A stretch of DNA of 64,000 nucleotides from Nocardiopsis prasina DSM 43845 (GTDB taxonomy: Bacteria > Actinomycetota > Actinomycetes > Streptosporangiales > Streptosporangiaceae), in the NCBI RefSeq assembly GCF_000341265.1, contig NZ_ANAE01000105.1:1-64000 (forward strand), read 5' to 3'. Position numbers and translations under genes: made by a program. Each line of letters starts with the position of its first letter. Position 1 is the first letter of the stretch. Shown in pieces: positions 1 through 12,193 of the stretch. The notes below the pieces were generated by a model that searched no databases, was not told the DNA's origin, and saw nothing but the letters and a program-made list of their open reading frames with translations.

Positions 1-733
1 GGGCGGCGGCGACGTCGCCGATGGCGCTGGCCATCGGGACGGCCACACCCAGCACCGAACGGGTGGTGTGGCCGGAGCCGCCGCCGAACCCGACCAGCAC
101 ACCGGCCGCACCGGTGCGCATCAGGTGCAGGGCGGCGGTGTAGGTGGCGCAGCCGCCGACCACGACGGGCACGTCGAGGTCGTAGATGAACTGCTTGAGG
201 TTGAGCGGTTCGGCGCGGCCCGAGACGTGCTCGGCCGAGACCGTGGTGCCGCGGATCACGAAGATGTCGACCCCGGCGTCCACGACGGCCTTGTGGTACT
301 GGGCGGTGCGCTGCGGCGACAGCCGGGCGGCCGTCACCAGACCGGCGTCGCGGATCTCCTCGATCCGGCGGCCGATCAGCTCCTCCTGGATCGGTGCCGC
401 GTAGATCTCCTGGAGACGCTTGGTCGCGGCGACGTCGTCGAGCTCGCGGATCTCCCGGAGCAGGGGCTCCGGGTCCTCGTAACGGGTCCACAGACCCTCG
501 AGGTCCAGGACGCCGAGGCCGCCCTGCTCACCCACGGCCACGACGGTCCTGGGCGAGGCCACACTGTCCATGGGGCTGACGACCAGGGGCGTCTCGAACC
601 GGTAGGCGTCGATCTGCCAGGCGATCGACACCTCCTCCGGGTCGCGGGTCCGTCGTGCGGGCACGATCCCGATCTCATCGAGCTCGTAGGCGCGACGCCC
701 GTTCTTGCCCAGCCCGATCTCCACCTGAGCCAA
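1..733 (-). CDS. guaB3: GuaB3-type IMP dehydrogenase-related protein, C-terminus cut off by window edge
   Basis: TIM-barrel protein of the IMPDH/GMP reductase superfamily; 244 codons are visible of the roughly 370 usual for GuaB3. The start is TTG (731-733) with GAGGGG about 10 nt upstream, giving MAQVEIGLGKNGRR, a typical GuaB3 N-terminus. The substrate-loop segment reads GGGSGHTTRSVLG where true IMPDH has GPGSICTTR, so the catalytic Cys position is His. There are no CBS domains between the barrel halves. It lies just downstream of guaB on the same strand, as in Streptomyces. Family knowledge: actinobacterial GuaB3 lacks proven IMPDH activity; a regulatory or alternative purine role is inference. 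Family assignment is firm, function is not. Confidence 0.9.
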   Translation of the reverse strand, partial: MAQVEIGLGKNGRRAYELDEIGIVPARRTRDPEEVSIAWQIDAYRFETPLVVSPMDSVASPRTVVAVGEQGGLGVLDLEGLWTRYEDPEPLLREIRELDDVAATKRLQEIYAAPIQEELIGRRIEEIRDAGLVTAARLSPQRTAQYHKAVVDAGVDIFVIRGTTVSAEHVSGRAEPLNLKQFIYDLDVPVVVGGCATYTAALHLMRTGAAGVLVGFGGGSGHTTRSVLGVAVPMASAIGDVAAA

Positions 734-844
734 CTGTTCGATTCCCCTCTGACGTGCGGCGCCGGTCGGTCGACCGTCGCGTGACCGCGGACGCGAGTCT
801 ATCCGGCCGTGGTCGGCGCGGCTCCGGCACCGTCCCCGTGCTGG

Positions 845-2749
<1,905 letters not shown>

Positions 2750-3400
2750 TCAGGGGAGGACGCGGTTCGCCAGGGCCACCTTCCGAAGCCGAGCAATAGC
2801 TCGGTGCTGGGCAACCCGTACCGCACCTGCCGACATGCCAAGGAGATGTCCCGTCTCGTCTGCTGTAAGTCCTGTGATCACCCGCATGACCAGCAGCGTC
2901 CGCTGCTGTTCGGGCAGTTCGTCGAGGAGCGCCCTGGCCCGCTGGGCCTCGGACACGCGTACCGCCGACTCCTCGGGTCCGGGGTCGTCGTCCGGCTGTT
3001 CGGGCACGGTGTCGGTGGGGACCGTCTCCACCCGGCCGGCCACGCGGAGGGTGTCCGCGACCTTGTGCGCGGCGATGCCGAACACGAAGGAGGCGAAGGG
3101 CCTCCCCCGGTCCTGGTAGCGCGGGATGGCCGTGAGCAGCGCGATGCACACTTCCTGCGCCACGTCGTCCGAGTAGTGAGCCAGCCCCGACACCCGGGCC
3201 AGGCGGGTCCGGCAGTACCGGACCACCATGGGTCTGACCTCGCGCAGGAGTGAGTCCAGGGCCCCGTCGTCCCCCTGAACGGCGAGTGTGCCCAGACGGT
3301 TCAACCCCGTGTCGCGCGGAGCGGGGTCCGCCTCGTCGTGCCCTGGGGGCGTACCTGGCCGCTGCGCGGTAACGCCCGTTCGGGCGCCTGCATCCGTCAC
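2750..3400 (-). CDS. shbA: ECF-like sigma factor, ShbA type
   Basis: RNA polymerase sigma factor of the small sigma-70 group. Region 2 is visible as [18 protein letters not shown] with the preceding core-binding helix [16 protein letters not shown]. Region 4 ends the protein with [17 protein letters not shown] and a helix-turn-helix ending [15 protein letters not shown]. Position next to guaB-guaB3 and near groESL matches Streptomyces shbA, whose product drives transcription of the principal sigma gene hrdB (family knowledge). Start is uncertain: GTG 3398-3400 is used here, but the frame is open to a TTG at 3448 with no convincing ribosome site at either. The N-terminal 50 residues are Pro/Gly/Asp-rich and unlikely to be folded. 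Confidence 0.8.
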   Translation of the reverse strand: MTDAGARTGVTAQRPGTPPGHDEADPAPRDTGLNRLGTLAVQGDDGALDSLLREVRPMVVRYCRTRLARVSGLAHYSDDVAQEVCIALLTAIPRYQDRGRPFASFVFGIAAHKVADTLRVAGRVETVPTDTVPEQPDDDPGPEESAVRVSEAQRARALLDELPEQQRTLLVMRVITGLTADETGHLLGMSAGAVRVAQHRAIARLRKVALANRVLP

Positions 3401-3532
3401 GTTAGGAATGATGCCCGCAGTTGGGGACCCAACCACTCCAATCAGCAACTACAGAATGGTTACATTTTGGGAAAATAGCCCGAAAACGGTACGTAGTAGC
3501 GAGTGTGAATCGGCTCTCTCGTGGTAGTGGAC

Positions 3533-3562
3533 GGGGGTGGGGCGACGGAGCGCCCCACCCCC
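3533..3562 (-). terminator. Terminator after groEL
   Basis: Perfect 12-bp stem (GGGGGTGGGGCG at 3533-3544 with its complement at 3551-3562) and a 6-nt loop, 32 bp past the groEL stop. No U-tract, as is common in actinomycetes. Confidence 0.75.
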
Positions 3563-3594
3563 GGACCGGGTCCTACCGGACACCGACCAACGTC

Positions 3595-5199
<1,605 letters not shown>

Positions 5200-5230
5200 G
5201 TGTGACTACTTCCTCTAACGGTTCGGGTCG

Positions 5231-5283
5231 AAAAAGAACATCCCGCCCCGCCCGGCTTGGAGGCCGACCGGTGCGGGATGTTC
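5231..5283 (-). terminator. Intrinsic terminator or processing hairpin between groES and groEL
   Basis: GAACATCCCGC (5236-5246) pairs perfectly with GCGGGATGTTC (5273-5283) around a 26-nt loop that can itself pair. On the minus strand the stem is followed at once by TTTTT (5235-5231). This is one of the few stems in the window with a proper U-tract, and it sits inside the groESL operon. Confidence 0.75.
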
Positions 5284-5302
5284 GAAGGCTCTGCGCCGAG
5301 AG

Positions 5303-5611
5303 CTACTTCTCGACGACCGCGAGGAGGTCGCGGGCGGAGAGAACCAGGTACTCCTGGCCGTCGTACTTGACCTCGGTGCCGCCGTACTTGCTGTAGAGGA
5401 CGACGTCGCCGACGTTCACGTCGAGGGCGACACGCTTGCCGTTGTCGTCGAGGCGACCGGGACCCACGGCCAGGATCTCGCCCTCCTGGGGCTTCTCCTT
5501 GGCGGTGTCCGGGATGACCAGACCGGAGGCGGTGGTCTGCTCAGCCTCCAGGGTCCTGACCACGACGCGGTCCTCGAGCGGCTTCAGCACGGTCTTGGTG
5601 GCGGTCGACAC
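5303..5611 (-). CDS. groES: Co-chaperonin GroES
   Basis: 10-kDa heptameric lid for the GroEL ring, 102 residues, the normal length. The sequence has [10 protein letters not shown] near the N-terminus, a mobile loop around [19 protein letters not shown], and the C-terminal [17 protein letters not shown]. The start is GTG 5609-5611 with GGGGGAGG just upstream; the open frame extends a further 23 codons without a ribosome site. First gene of the heat-shock operon; a CIRCE element lies 128 bp upstream. Confidence 0.96.
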   Translation of the reverse strand: MSTATKTVLKPLEDRVVVRTLEAEQTTASGLVIPDTAKEKPQEGEILAVGPGRLDDNGKRVALDVNVGDVVLYSKYGGTEVKYDGQEYLVLSARDLLAVVEK

Positions 5612-5738
5612 GGTGTGACCTCCCCCTTCAAAGTCTCGGTGTATCTGACGTCGGCCCATGCGTGAGCACGGACCAACCACGTAAAAGGGGCGACCGCGGC
5701 GGCCTGTCGTCGCGGGTGCCAGACCGGCCTCGTCGCGT

Positions 5739-5765
5739 TTAGCACTCTACCCCCGAGAGTGCCAG
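5739..5765 (-). promoter_or_regulatory. CIRCE operator (HrcA binding site) of groESL
   Basis: TTAGCACTC (5739-5747), a 9-nt spacer, then GAGTGCCAG (5757-5765), against the consensus TTAGCACTC-N9-GAGTGCTAA: the first half is perfect and the second has two changes. Read on the minus strand, the CTGGCA of one arm can serve as a -35 box, as known for Streptomyces groES promoters. Binding of the HrcA repressor is established for the motif. It lies 74 bp before the divergent methyltransferase gene. Confidence 0.92.
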
Positions 5766-5838
5766 AATGGAAATGTGGCGGGGGACTCGGGCCGAAGGGC
5801 GGACCCGCCACACCGTCGTGCCCACAGCAGGAGGTTCC

Positions 5839-7110
5839 ATGCACGTGCCCGCGTTCTCGGCGCTGCTCACCGACGCGGGTCGGGAGGTCCTCGGCGGGGT
5901 CGACCCCGCGGCGGCGGCCAGGGACCCCCTCGCCACCGCCTCCAAGCTGCGCACCGATCCCAGGGTGGCCGCGCTCGACCCGGACCTCCCGGTGTCCGAG
6001 CTGGTCAACGCCGTGATGACCCAGGTAAGCCTGCGGGAGCGCGGCAGGGCCAAATTCGGGGAGAACGCCGGGCGAATGTTCTTCACCCCGAACGGCCTGG
6101 AGCAGTCCACGCGCCGGACCGTGGCCGAGTACCGGGCCGAGCGCACCGCCCGACACCTGCCCTCCTCGGTGGGCGGGGACGCCGTCGCGGGTGACCTGTG
6201 CTGCGGGATCGGCGCGGACCTGCTGGCCCTGGCCGCGCACGGCGTGCCGGTGGAGGGTGTGGACGCCGACCCCCTGACCGTGGCGGTGGCCCGCGCCAAC
6301 ATCGAGGCGATGGGGCTCACGGAGTACGCCCGGGTCCGGGAGGGTGACGTGAACGCGGTCGGAGTGGGCGACCACCCCCTGTTGTTCTGCGACCCGGCCC
6401 GGCGCGGCGGCAGGGGGCGGGTGTTCGACCCGTCCGCGTACTCACCGCCGTGGGACGTGGCCACCCGACTGGCCGAGGGTGCGGAAGCCGCCTGCCTGAA
6501 GGCCGCCCCGGGCATCCCGCACGAGGCCCTCTCCCCCGCCGCCTCGGCCGAGTGGATCTCGGTGGACGGCGAACTGAAGGAGACCGCGCTGTGGTTCGGC
6601 GGCCTGGGCTTCGGTCCCGGTGGGCCGCGGCGGCGCGCGACGGTGCTGCACGAGCGCGAGGGCCTGCTGGCGAGCGAGGGCGCTGTGGCGCACCTGGACG
6701 AGGAGCCGGCCCCGGGGCCCGCGCCGGTCGCCCCCGCGCGGCGCTACCTCTACGACCCGGACCCGGCCGTGGTCCGCTCCCACCTGGTGGCGGAGGCGGC
6801 GGCCCGGGTGGACGGCGCGCTGCTGGACGAGCGGATCGCGTACTTCACCTCGGACCGGGCCGAGCGCTCACCGCTGTGGCGGGTGCTCGAGGTGCTGGAG
6901 TTCTCACCGTTCTCACTGAAACGGCTGCGCTCGTCGGTGCGTGCGCACAAGGCCGGAACGGTAACGATCAAGAAACGCGGTTCGGCGGTGGACACCGAGA
7001 AACTCCGGCGCGACCTTCGCGCCTCCGGGCCGGAATCCGTGACGGTGGTGCTGACGAGAATCGGCGAGAAACCGTTCTACCTGCTATGCCGTGAAACCGG
7101 GGCGGCGTAG
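5839..7110 (+). CDS. Class I SAM-dependent methyltransferase with THUMP-like C-terminal domain
   Basis: 423 residues. The N-terminal helical part is followed by a Rossmann methyltransferase core with the SAM-binding motif GDLCCGIGADLLALA (about residues 135-150), the acidic motif VDADPLTVAVARAN, and the catalytic-region motif CDPARRGGRGRVFDP. The last 70 residues (FSPFSLKRLRSSVRAHKAGT, TIKKRGSAVD) match the THUMP-like domain found in actinobacterial RNA-methyltransferase-like proteins. The start is ATG 5839 with AGGAGG 7 nt before it. Substrate is unknown; a structured RNA is likely from the domain but is inference. It is transcribed away from groES, with the CIRCE operator between them. Confidence 0.85.
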   Translation: MHVPAFSALLTDAGREVLGGVDPAAAARDPLATASKLRTDPRVAALDPDLPVSELVNAVMTQVSLRERGRAKFGENAGRMFFTPNGLEQSTRRTVAEYRAERTARHLPSSVGGDAVAGDLCCGIGADLLALAAHGVPVEGVDADPLTVAVARANIEAMGLTEYARVREGDVNAVGVGDHPLLFCDPARRGGRGRVFDPSAYSPPWDVATRLAEGAEAACLKAAPGIPHEALSPAASAEWISVDGELKETALWFGGLGFGPGGPRRRATVLHEREGLLASEGAVAHLDEEPAPGPAPVAPARRYLYDPDPAVVRSHLVAEAAARVDGALLDERIAYFTSDRAERSPLWRVLEVLEFSPFSLKRLRSSVRAHKAGTVTIKKRGSAVDTEKLRRDLRASGPESVTVVLTRIGEKPFYLLCRETGAA

Positions 7111-7493
7111 GGCCTGCGGAAACCACCGCCGCACCGGCCCCCCGATGCGGCCCGCGCCACATTCGGAACAGGCCGCGCAGACCATATCGTTATCTCCCAC
7201 ACCCATATCTTTCGCGGACCCCTGGGGTCGCGCGGGGCGAAGTCGTTAAACTGGCGCCGCAGATTCACTTCCCTTCTCATGGGTTCTCCCGGAAGGCCGT
7301 GCCTGTTTGATCCGCTCAGCGGTTCGGTCGGCACTCGGCCCACGCCCCCCGTGTATACACACAGTCACACTTCAATCACGTTGGGGCTCAACTGGCGCGG
7401 AGCAACGTCCGCCCGGGGACCATCGAGAACCCGTCCGTGCGACCACCGTGCGGCGAAGCGGACGGGAGCGCCAGAACCATAAGGAGCACCTCG
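7111..7493. other. 383-bp intergenic region before the coiled-coil gene
   Basis: No credible gene. It is noticeably AT-richer around 7340-7380, with a GTATACACAC tract and CACTTCAATCACG, which may hold the promoter. A 13-bp palindrome GACCCCTGGGGTC lies at 7217-7229. The ribosome site AAGGAG (7481-7486) belongs to the next gene. Confidence 0.4.
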
Positions 7494-9620
7494 GTGGAAC
7501 AGACCAATCACAACTTCCTCAATGGGGGAGGTCAGGCCGGAGTCTCCGACCGGATGCGTGACCTGCTCTCCCAGGCCGCCCAGGAGCACGTCTCCGAGCA
7601 GAAGTCCCAGGGCGCGGTCAGCGAGGAGATGCGCCAGCGCCTCGAGGGCATGGAGTGGCTGCTCCGCGAGCTGCGCGAGCGGGAACTCATCTCGCTCGCC
7701 GAGGCGATCACCTCCGTCGACGGTCGGATCGACGACTTCCTGGCCCGTCCCCCGGAGTGGGCCGAGGCCCTCGCCGAGCACATAGAGGTGGTCGGCCGAC
7801 AGGTCAAGCCGCTGTCGGAGATGTCGTCCCTGCGGGCCGACACCCAGCGCGTGGCCGGACACCTGGACACCGCGCTCACCCGCCTCCAGCGCATGGCCGA
7901 GACCGGCACGCGGACCGCCGAGCAGGTCACCGAGGTCAGCGAGCGCGTCACCGAGCTGGGCGAGACCGTCGGCACCCGTCTGGACTCCCTCGACAAGGCC
8001 CTGGCCGACCTCGGCACCCGCGCGGACGCTATCGAGGCCTCACTGGCGGCCCTGGACACCACCCTGGGCGAGCGCCACGAGGAACTGACCGCCACCGTCC
8101 GCACCACCCTGGCCGAGAGCAGGGACGAGCTGGCCGAGGCCGTCACCGAGAGCCGCGCGACCATCGAGACCGCCGTGAAGGAGAGCCGCGAGGCCCTCGA
8201 AACGGCCGGTCAGGAGAACCGCGAGGCCCTGGAGACCGCCACCACCGAGCTCGGCGAGCGCGTCACCACCGGCCTCACCTCCTCCCTGGAGGAGCGCACG
8301 GCCGAACTGCGCGGCTTCGTCGAGGAGCGCACCGCCGAACAGCACGAGACGCTGCTCTCCAAGCTCCAGGAGAACACCGGCGAACTGGGCGAGCGCACCA
8401 CCGCCCTCGCCGAGGAGCTGGGCGCCCTGGCCACGGCCTCCGGCGAGCGCCACGACACCCTCACCCAGGAGCTCAAGGACAACGCCGCCGCGTCGCTCAA
8501 GCGCCTTGAGGAGCTCACCGGCAAGGTCACCGAGAGCGTGGGGCACCTCAACACCCAGGCCGAGGAGAACCACGCCGAGGCCACCGCGGCCGTCGCCGAC
8601 GTCACCGGTTCGCTCGCCAAGCTGCGGGAGAACCACGAGAAGTCCCTGAACGACCTGCGTTCGCACATGCGCCAGCGCCTGGCGGAGCTCGACGAGCAGA
8701 TCGAACTGGGTCGCACGGAGACCCGCGAGCACGCCGAGAGCACCGCCGAAGGACTGCGCGAGTCGCTGGCCAAGCGCACCGACTCCCTCGCCGCCCGGAT
8801 CGCCGAGGACGCCACCAAGGTCGCCGCGGACCTCGCCGAGCTGCGCACGTTCGTCCAGGAGGACAACGCCAAGCTGGCCTCGGAGGCCGAGGACCGGCAC
8901 CAGACGCTCACCGAGGCGCTGACCGACCAGGCCGACGCCCACCGGACCGCGCTCGACGAGCGGCTGGACCGTCACCGCGAGGGGCTCAACGGCAAGGTGG
9001 ACAACCACCTGTCGCAGATCACCGGCAAGGTCGACCACGAGCTGGGCCGTCTCACCGACCGCTTCGACACCTTCGAGGGCCACTTCGAGGGCAGCTTCGA
9101 GGGCGTCGAGGGCAAGATCGACCGGGTCGACGGACGGCTCGACGGCCTCAACGGCCGCCTGGACGGGATCGACGGCCGGGTCAACGGGGTCGAGGGCCAG
9201 TTCGAGGGCGTCAGCGGTCACTTCGAGGGCGTCGACGGCCGCATGGAGGCCATCGACGACCGCCTGGAGGCGCTCAACCAGCGCCTCAACCAGCTGCCGC
9301 AGACCCTGGAGGTCAGTGAGCTGCACCGCCGCCTCACCGAGCTGGTGGACCGTCCGCTGCTGGACCACTCCGGCAGGCTCGACGAGATCGACTCGCACGT
9401 CACCACGGCGGTGGACCCGGTCATCCGCGAGCTCAAGCAGCGCCCGGACCGCCACGAGCTGGAGGAGACCGTCACCGAGGCGGTCGAGAACTCGCACGAC
9501 GACATCACCAAGCGGTTCTCCTCGCTGGAGGAGACCGTGCTCGCCCTGGCCGAGGCGCTGCTGCGCCCGGGCCGCGACGGCAAGAAGAAGCGCCGCCGCG
9601 ACGAGGACGACGACGAGTAA
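7494..9620 (+). CDS. Long coiled-coil protein with C-terminal heptad array and charged tail
   Basis: 708 residues, almost wholly alpha-helical and charged, rich in Glu, Thr, Ala, Arg and Leu, with no enzyme motif, signal peptide or membrane segment. From about residue 95 to 520 it has long coiled-coil stretches with repeated phrases such as ESREALETA and EERTAE. Residues about 523-600 are ten near-perfect heptads (GRLDGLN, GRLDGID, GRVNGVE). The tail is KKKRRRDEDDDE, a basic run against an acidic run. The start is GTG 7494, with AAGGAG 8 nt upstream. It stands alone, with a terminator after it. A cytoskeletal or polarity role (cf. Scy/FilP-type proteins) is conceivable, but no family is recognised. 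Confidence 0.85.
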   Translation: MEQTNHNFLNGGGQAGVSDRMRDLLSQAAQEHVSEQKSQGAVSEEMRQRLEGMEWLLRELRERELISLAEAITSVDGRIDDFLARPPEWAEALAEHIEVVGRQVKPLSEMSSLRADTQRVAGHLDTALTRLQRMAETGTRTAEQVTEVSERVTELGETVGTRLDSLDKALADLGTRADAIEASLAALDTTLGERHEELTATVRTTLAESRDELAEAVTESRATIETAVKESREALETAGQENREALETATTELGERVTTGLTSSLEERTAELRGFVEERTAEQHETLLSKLQENTGELGERTTALAEELGALATASGERHDTLTQELKDNAAASLKRLEELTGKVTESVGHLNTQAEENHAEATAAVADVTGSLAKLRENHEKSLNDLRSHMRQRLAELDEQIELGRTETREHAESTAEGLRESLAKRTDSLAARIAEDATKVAADLAELRTFVQEDNAKLASEAEDRHQTLTEALTDQADAHRTALDERLDRHREGLNGKVDNHLSQITGKVDHELGRLTDRFDTFEGHFEGSFEGVEGKIDRVDGRLDGLNGRLDGIDGRVNGVEGQFEGVSGHFEGVDGRMEAIDDRLEALNQRLNQLPQTLEVSELHRRLTELVDRPLLDHSGRLDEIDSHVTTAVDPVIRELKQRPDRHELEETVTEAVENSHDDITKRFSSLEETVLALAEALLRPGRDGKKKRRRDEDDDE
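9063..9293 (+). repeat. Tandem 21-bp heptad-coding repeat
   Basis: About ten in-frame 21-bp units encode heptads of the form (F/R)(E/L)(G/D)G(V/I/L)(E/D/N)G. Hydrophobic residues recur at a/d-like spacing with Gly before and after, an unusual Gly-containing coiled coil. Slippage or unequal crossing-over could change the unit number between strains. Confidence 0.8.
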
Positions 9621-9640
9621 CCACCCGTCAGTGTGAACGA

Positions 9641-9671
9641 GGGGCCCGGGGCGCTGATCGCCCCGGGCCCC
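9641..9671. terminator. Bidirectional terminator
   Basis: GGGGCCCGGGGCG (9641-9653) pairs perfectly with 9659-9671 around a 5-nt loop. It lies between the convergent ends of the coiled-coil gene and the large minus-strand gene. Confidence 0.8.
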
Positions 9672-9701
9672 CTCGACGTTCTCAGGAGGAACCAGCGGCC
9701 A

Positions 9702-12158
9702 CTACTCCTCCCACTTCTCGGAGAGCTTCTCCTCGTACTTCTCCTGGAAGCTCGTGATGTAGTCCGTGGCGAGCCTGCCGAACTCCGGGTCCGTGTCCTG
9801 GACGATCCTCTCCACGGCGGACGTGTAGCCGGATGTGCCGCTCGTCCACTCCGCCACGGCGATGGGCAGCCGCTTGCCGCCGTCACCGTCATCGACCAGC
9901 AACCCCTCCTGCTCCAGCGTGTCCATGTCGACCATGCCCCGATCGACCATGCCCTCGAGGATCTGGAGGTTGGCGTGGTTGCGGATGTTCGCGGGATTGC
10001 CGAGCAGGTGGTCGTTCATGTCCTCGATGTACGTGAAGTCGATGTTCTCCTTGTTCCGCTCACTGAAGTAGTCCTTGGTGGGCTGCTCCATGACACGGAG
10101 GAAGGTCTCCAGGGCGATGCCAGCGGGGGTCGCCTTGGCCCCCGTGGCCTGCACGGTGCTGGCGATCAGGATGTTGTAGCCGGTCTGCACCATCTGGTCG
10201 GCCTTCGTACGGGCCTCCTCGACGTCGTCGTACCGGTCCGTGTACTCCGTGATGAGCGCGTTGGACATGGCCGTCCGCAGGTCGGCGGTGGCGGTACCAG
10301 CCACCTGGTGCCCCAGCTGCGTGTGGTCCAGATAGGTGTCCAGGATGCGGCGTTCCTGGGTCTCGACCATGCCGACGATCGGCGCGGAGTACTCCTCGTT
10401 CGAGAGCAGGAGCTGGAGGAACTTCTGGTGCGTTCCCTGGGGCAGGTGCAGCGCCGTGTCCCCGCTCTCGTGGAAGAGGTGCAGGTCGTCCCGTGTTCCG
10501 CCCACCTTCTTGTAGCCGAACTCGCTCGTGTCGATGGAGATGTCGTCGAGGTAGGCGCCATAGACGGAGGCGAGGCCCTTGAGGACGTCGGGATTGATCT
10601 CCGCGATGGAGATGTCGTAGCCCTTGTCGCCGACCGGGGTGTCCAGGAACGGGTTCTCCGCGTCAGGGTCCACCTTGCCGTCCTCGTCCGCCTGCGTCAG
10701 GATCCTGATGAGCGCCTCGGCCGCGTTCCCGGCCCTGTCGCGTGCCTCCGCGTCACTGGAGTCCGCGTCGTGCGCGATCCAGTCGGTGAGGCCTCGCACC
10801 GCTTGGCCGTCGTCCTCCCAGTCGACCGTGTAGAGGACCTTCAGCGCGTGCTCCGGGGTGAGGCCGCCGTGGTTCTCGTGGTGCTCGTAGGTCCTGCCGT
10901 CGAAGTCCTTGCCAGTGAGGATGATGTTGTTGGCCTCGTCGTTGCGTGTGGCCACGTCGACGATGGTCTGGTAGTCCTCGATCTCGGGCTCCCGCCCGTA
11001 CAACTGGGCGAGCTGGACGTTCTTTACTGTCGTGCCCAGGAGCGTGGTCGAGAACTCGGTGCCGCCCCGCACGCCGGGACCGGAGTGGTCGAGGAAGTCG
11101 GCCAGGGTCGAGAAATCGCCGCCCCACTCCCGGTAGGCGTCCATGTACTCGTCGGTGTTGTCGTCGGTCAACTCGGAGACGGGCATCATCTCGGGGCCGT
11201 TCGCTGCCTCGCGGACGTCCTCGGGGAGCTTGGACATGCCACCGCCGACCTGCTCGTCGGACAGGACGAGCATGCCGTTGGCCAACCCGCGCTGGATGTC
11301 CCGGCGCAGGCCGTCGCTGATGTGGTCGCTGTTCTGGACCTGGTCGGCGAACCTGAGGAACCCGTCGCCCCCGCCGTCATCTCCATAGCCGAGGACCCGG
11401 TAGATCTCCTCCAGGTAGGCGAGCTCGCGGTCGCTCAGCGGGACGCCGTCCCGGCGGGCCTCCTCCGCCCTGTGGAACATGTTGTCCAGGAGCGCCAGGG
11501 TCCTCGGGTCGGACTCCAGCATCTGGATGCTGCCCTCACGTCCGTTGACCACCGCCTGGTACAGGTGCTCGATGGTCAGGTCGGCGTTGAAGTCCTTCTC
11601 GATGGCGTAGAAGTCCAGTTTGCCGGTGCTCTTGTACCCGGCCTGCTCGTTGAGGCCGAAGTACCCGCCCTCGGCCAGCTCACGGATACGCCTGGGGGTG
11701 GGACCGTCCTTGAGGATCTCCTCGGTCGCGTCGCACCGCTCCACGAACTTGGGCCACAGGGCGGCGGCCTCCCGGTCGAAGGGCTCACGCGTGGCCCGGA
11801 CCCGGGTGAAGTTGTCCTGGTCCGTGACGGGAATGGCGTTGAGAGCACTGGCCAGCCGCGCCTGGATCCGGTCGATCTCGTCGTTGTACCACTTGGTGTC
11901 CGTGAGGGTCTTGTCGAGGACGCCGTAGCCGTGGAGACAGGCCAGGAGCGCACTGCCCCAGGCCGACTGGTTCGCGGTCGCGAGCTGCCTCAGCCCGTCA
12001 CCGATGAGGTCGCTGAACTCATCACCCACAGGGGAGGTGATCGACTTGTACGACTCGGACCTCCCCGCGATCTTGGCGTGCAGTGACTCGAACTCGTCCC
12101 GGGCCTTCTCGATCTGCCCCGTGTCGAACTCACACTCGGTGTAGTTCAGTAGAGACAC
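9702..12158 (-). CDS. Large helical protein paired with a WXG100-like protein; possible type VII secretion substrate
   Basis: 818 residues, acidic, mostly helical, without signal peptide or membrane segment. The N-terminus (MSLLNYTECEFDTGQIEKAR...) resembles the helical hairpin entry domain of proteins encoded next to WXG100-type genes. The middle contains DFLDHSGPGVRGG and WEDDGQAVRGLTDWIA, phrases I associate with actinobacterial 'TPR repeat region' proteins of unknown function. No nuclease or protease motif was recognised. It is encoded 35 bp downstream of the small WXG100-like gene on the same strand, the arrangement usual for chaperone-like partner plus effector. The function is not known; ESX export is inference from context, and no T7SS core gene lies in the window. 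Confidence 0.8.
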   Translation of the reverse strand: MSLLNYTECEFDTGQIEKARDEFESLHAKIAGRSESYKSITSPVGDEFSDLIGDGLRQLATANQSAWGSALLACLHGYGVLDKTLTDTKWYNDEIDRIQARLASALNAIPVTDQDNFTRVRATREPFDREAAALWPKFVERCDATEEILKDGPTPRRIRELAEGGYFGLNEQAGYKSTGKLDFYAIEKDFNADLTIEHLYQAVVNGREGSIQMLESDPRTLALLDNMFHRAEEARRDGVPLSDRELAYLEEIYRVLGYGDDGGGDGFLRFADQVQNSDHISDGLRRDIQRGLANGMLVLSDEQVGGGMSKLPEDVREAANGPEMMPVSELTDDNTDEYMDAYREWGGDFSTLADFLDHSGPGVRGGTEFSTTLLGTTVKNVQLAQLYGREPEIEDYQTIVDVATRNDEANNIILTGKDFDGRTYEHHENHGGLTPEHALKVLYTVDWEDDGQAVRGLTDWIAHDADSSDAEARDRAGNAAEALIRILTQADEDGKVDPDAENPFLDTPVGDKGYDISIAEINPDVLKGLASVYGAYLDDISIDTSEFGYKKVGGTRDDLHLFHESGDTALHLPQGTHQKFLQLLLSNEEYSAPIVGMVETQERRILDTYLDHTQLGHQVAGTATADLRTAMSNALITEYTDRYDDVEEARTKADQMVQTGYNILIASTVQATGAKATPAGIALETFLRVMEQPTKDYFSERNKENIDFTYIEDMNDHLLGNPANIRNHANLQILEGMVDRGMVDMDTLEQEGLLVDDGDGGKRLPIAVAEWTSGTSGYTSAVERIVQDTDPEFGRLATDYITSFQEKYEEKLSEKWEE

Positions 12159-12193
12159 GTCTGTGACTCCCGAATCTTCCTGGACCGGACCGT

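Noticed and set aside
9063..9293. Regular 21-bp repeats as a non-coding satellite or CRISPR
   Set aside because: The repeats are in frame in a well-supported gene and encode heptads.
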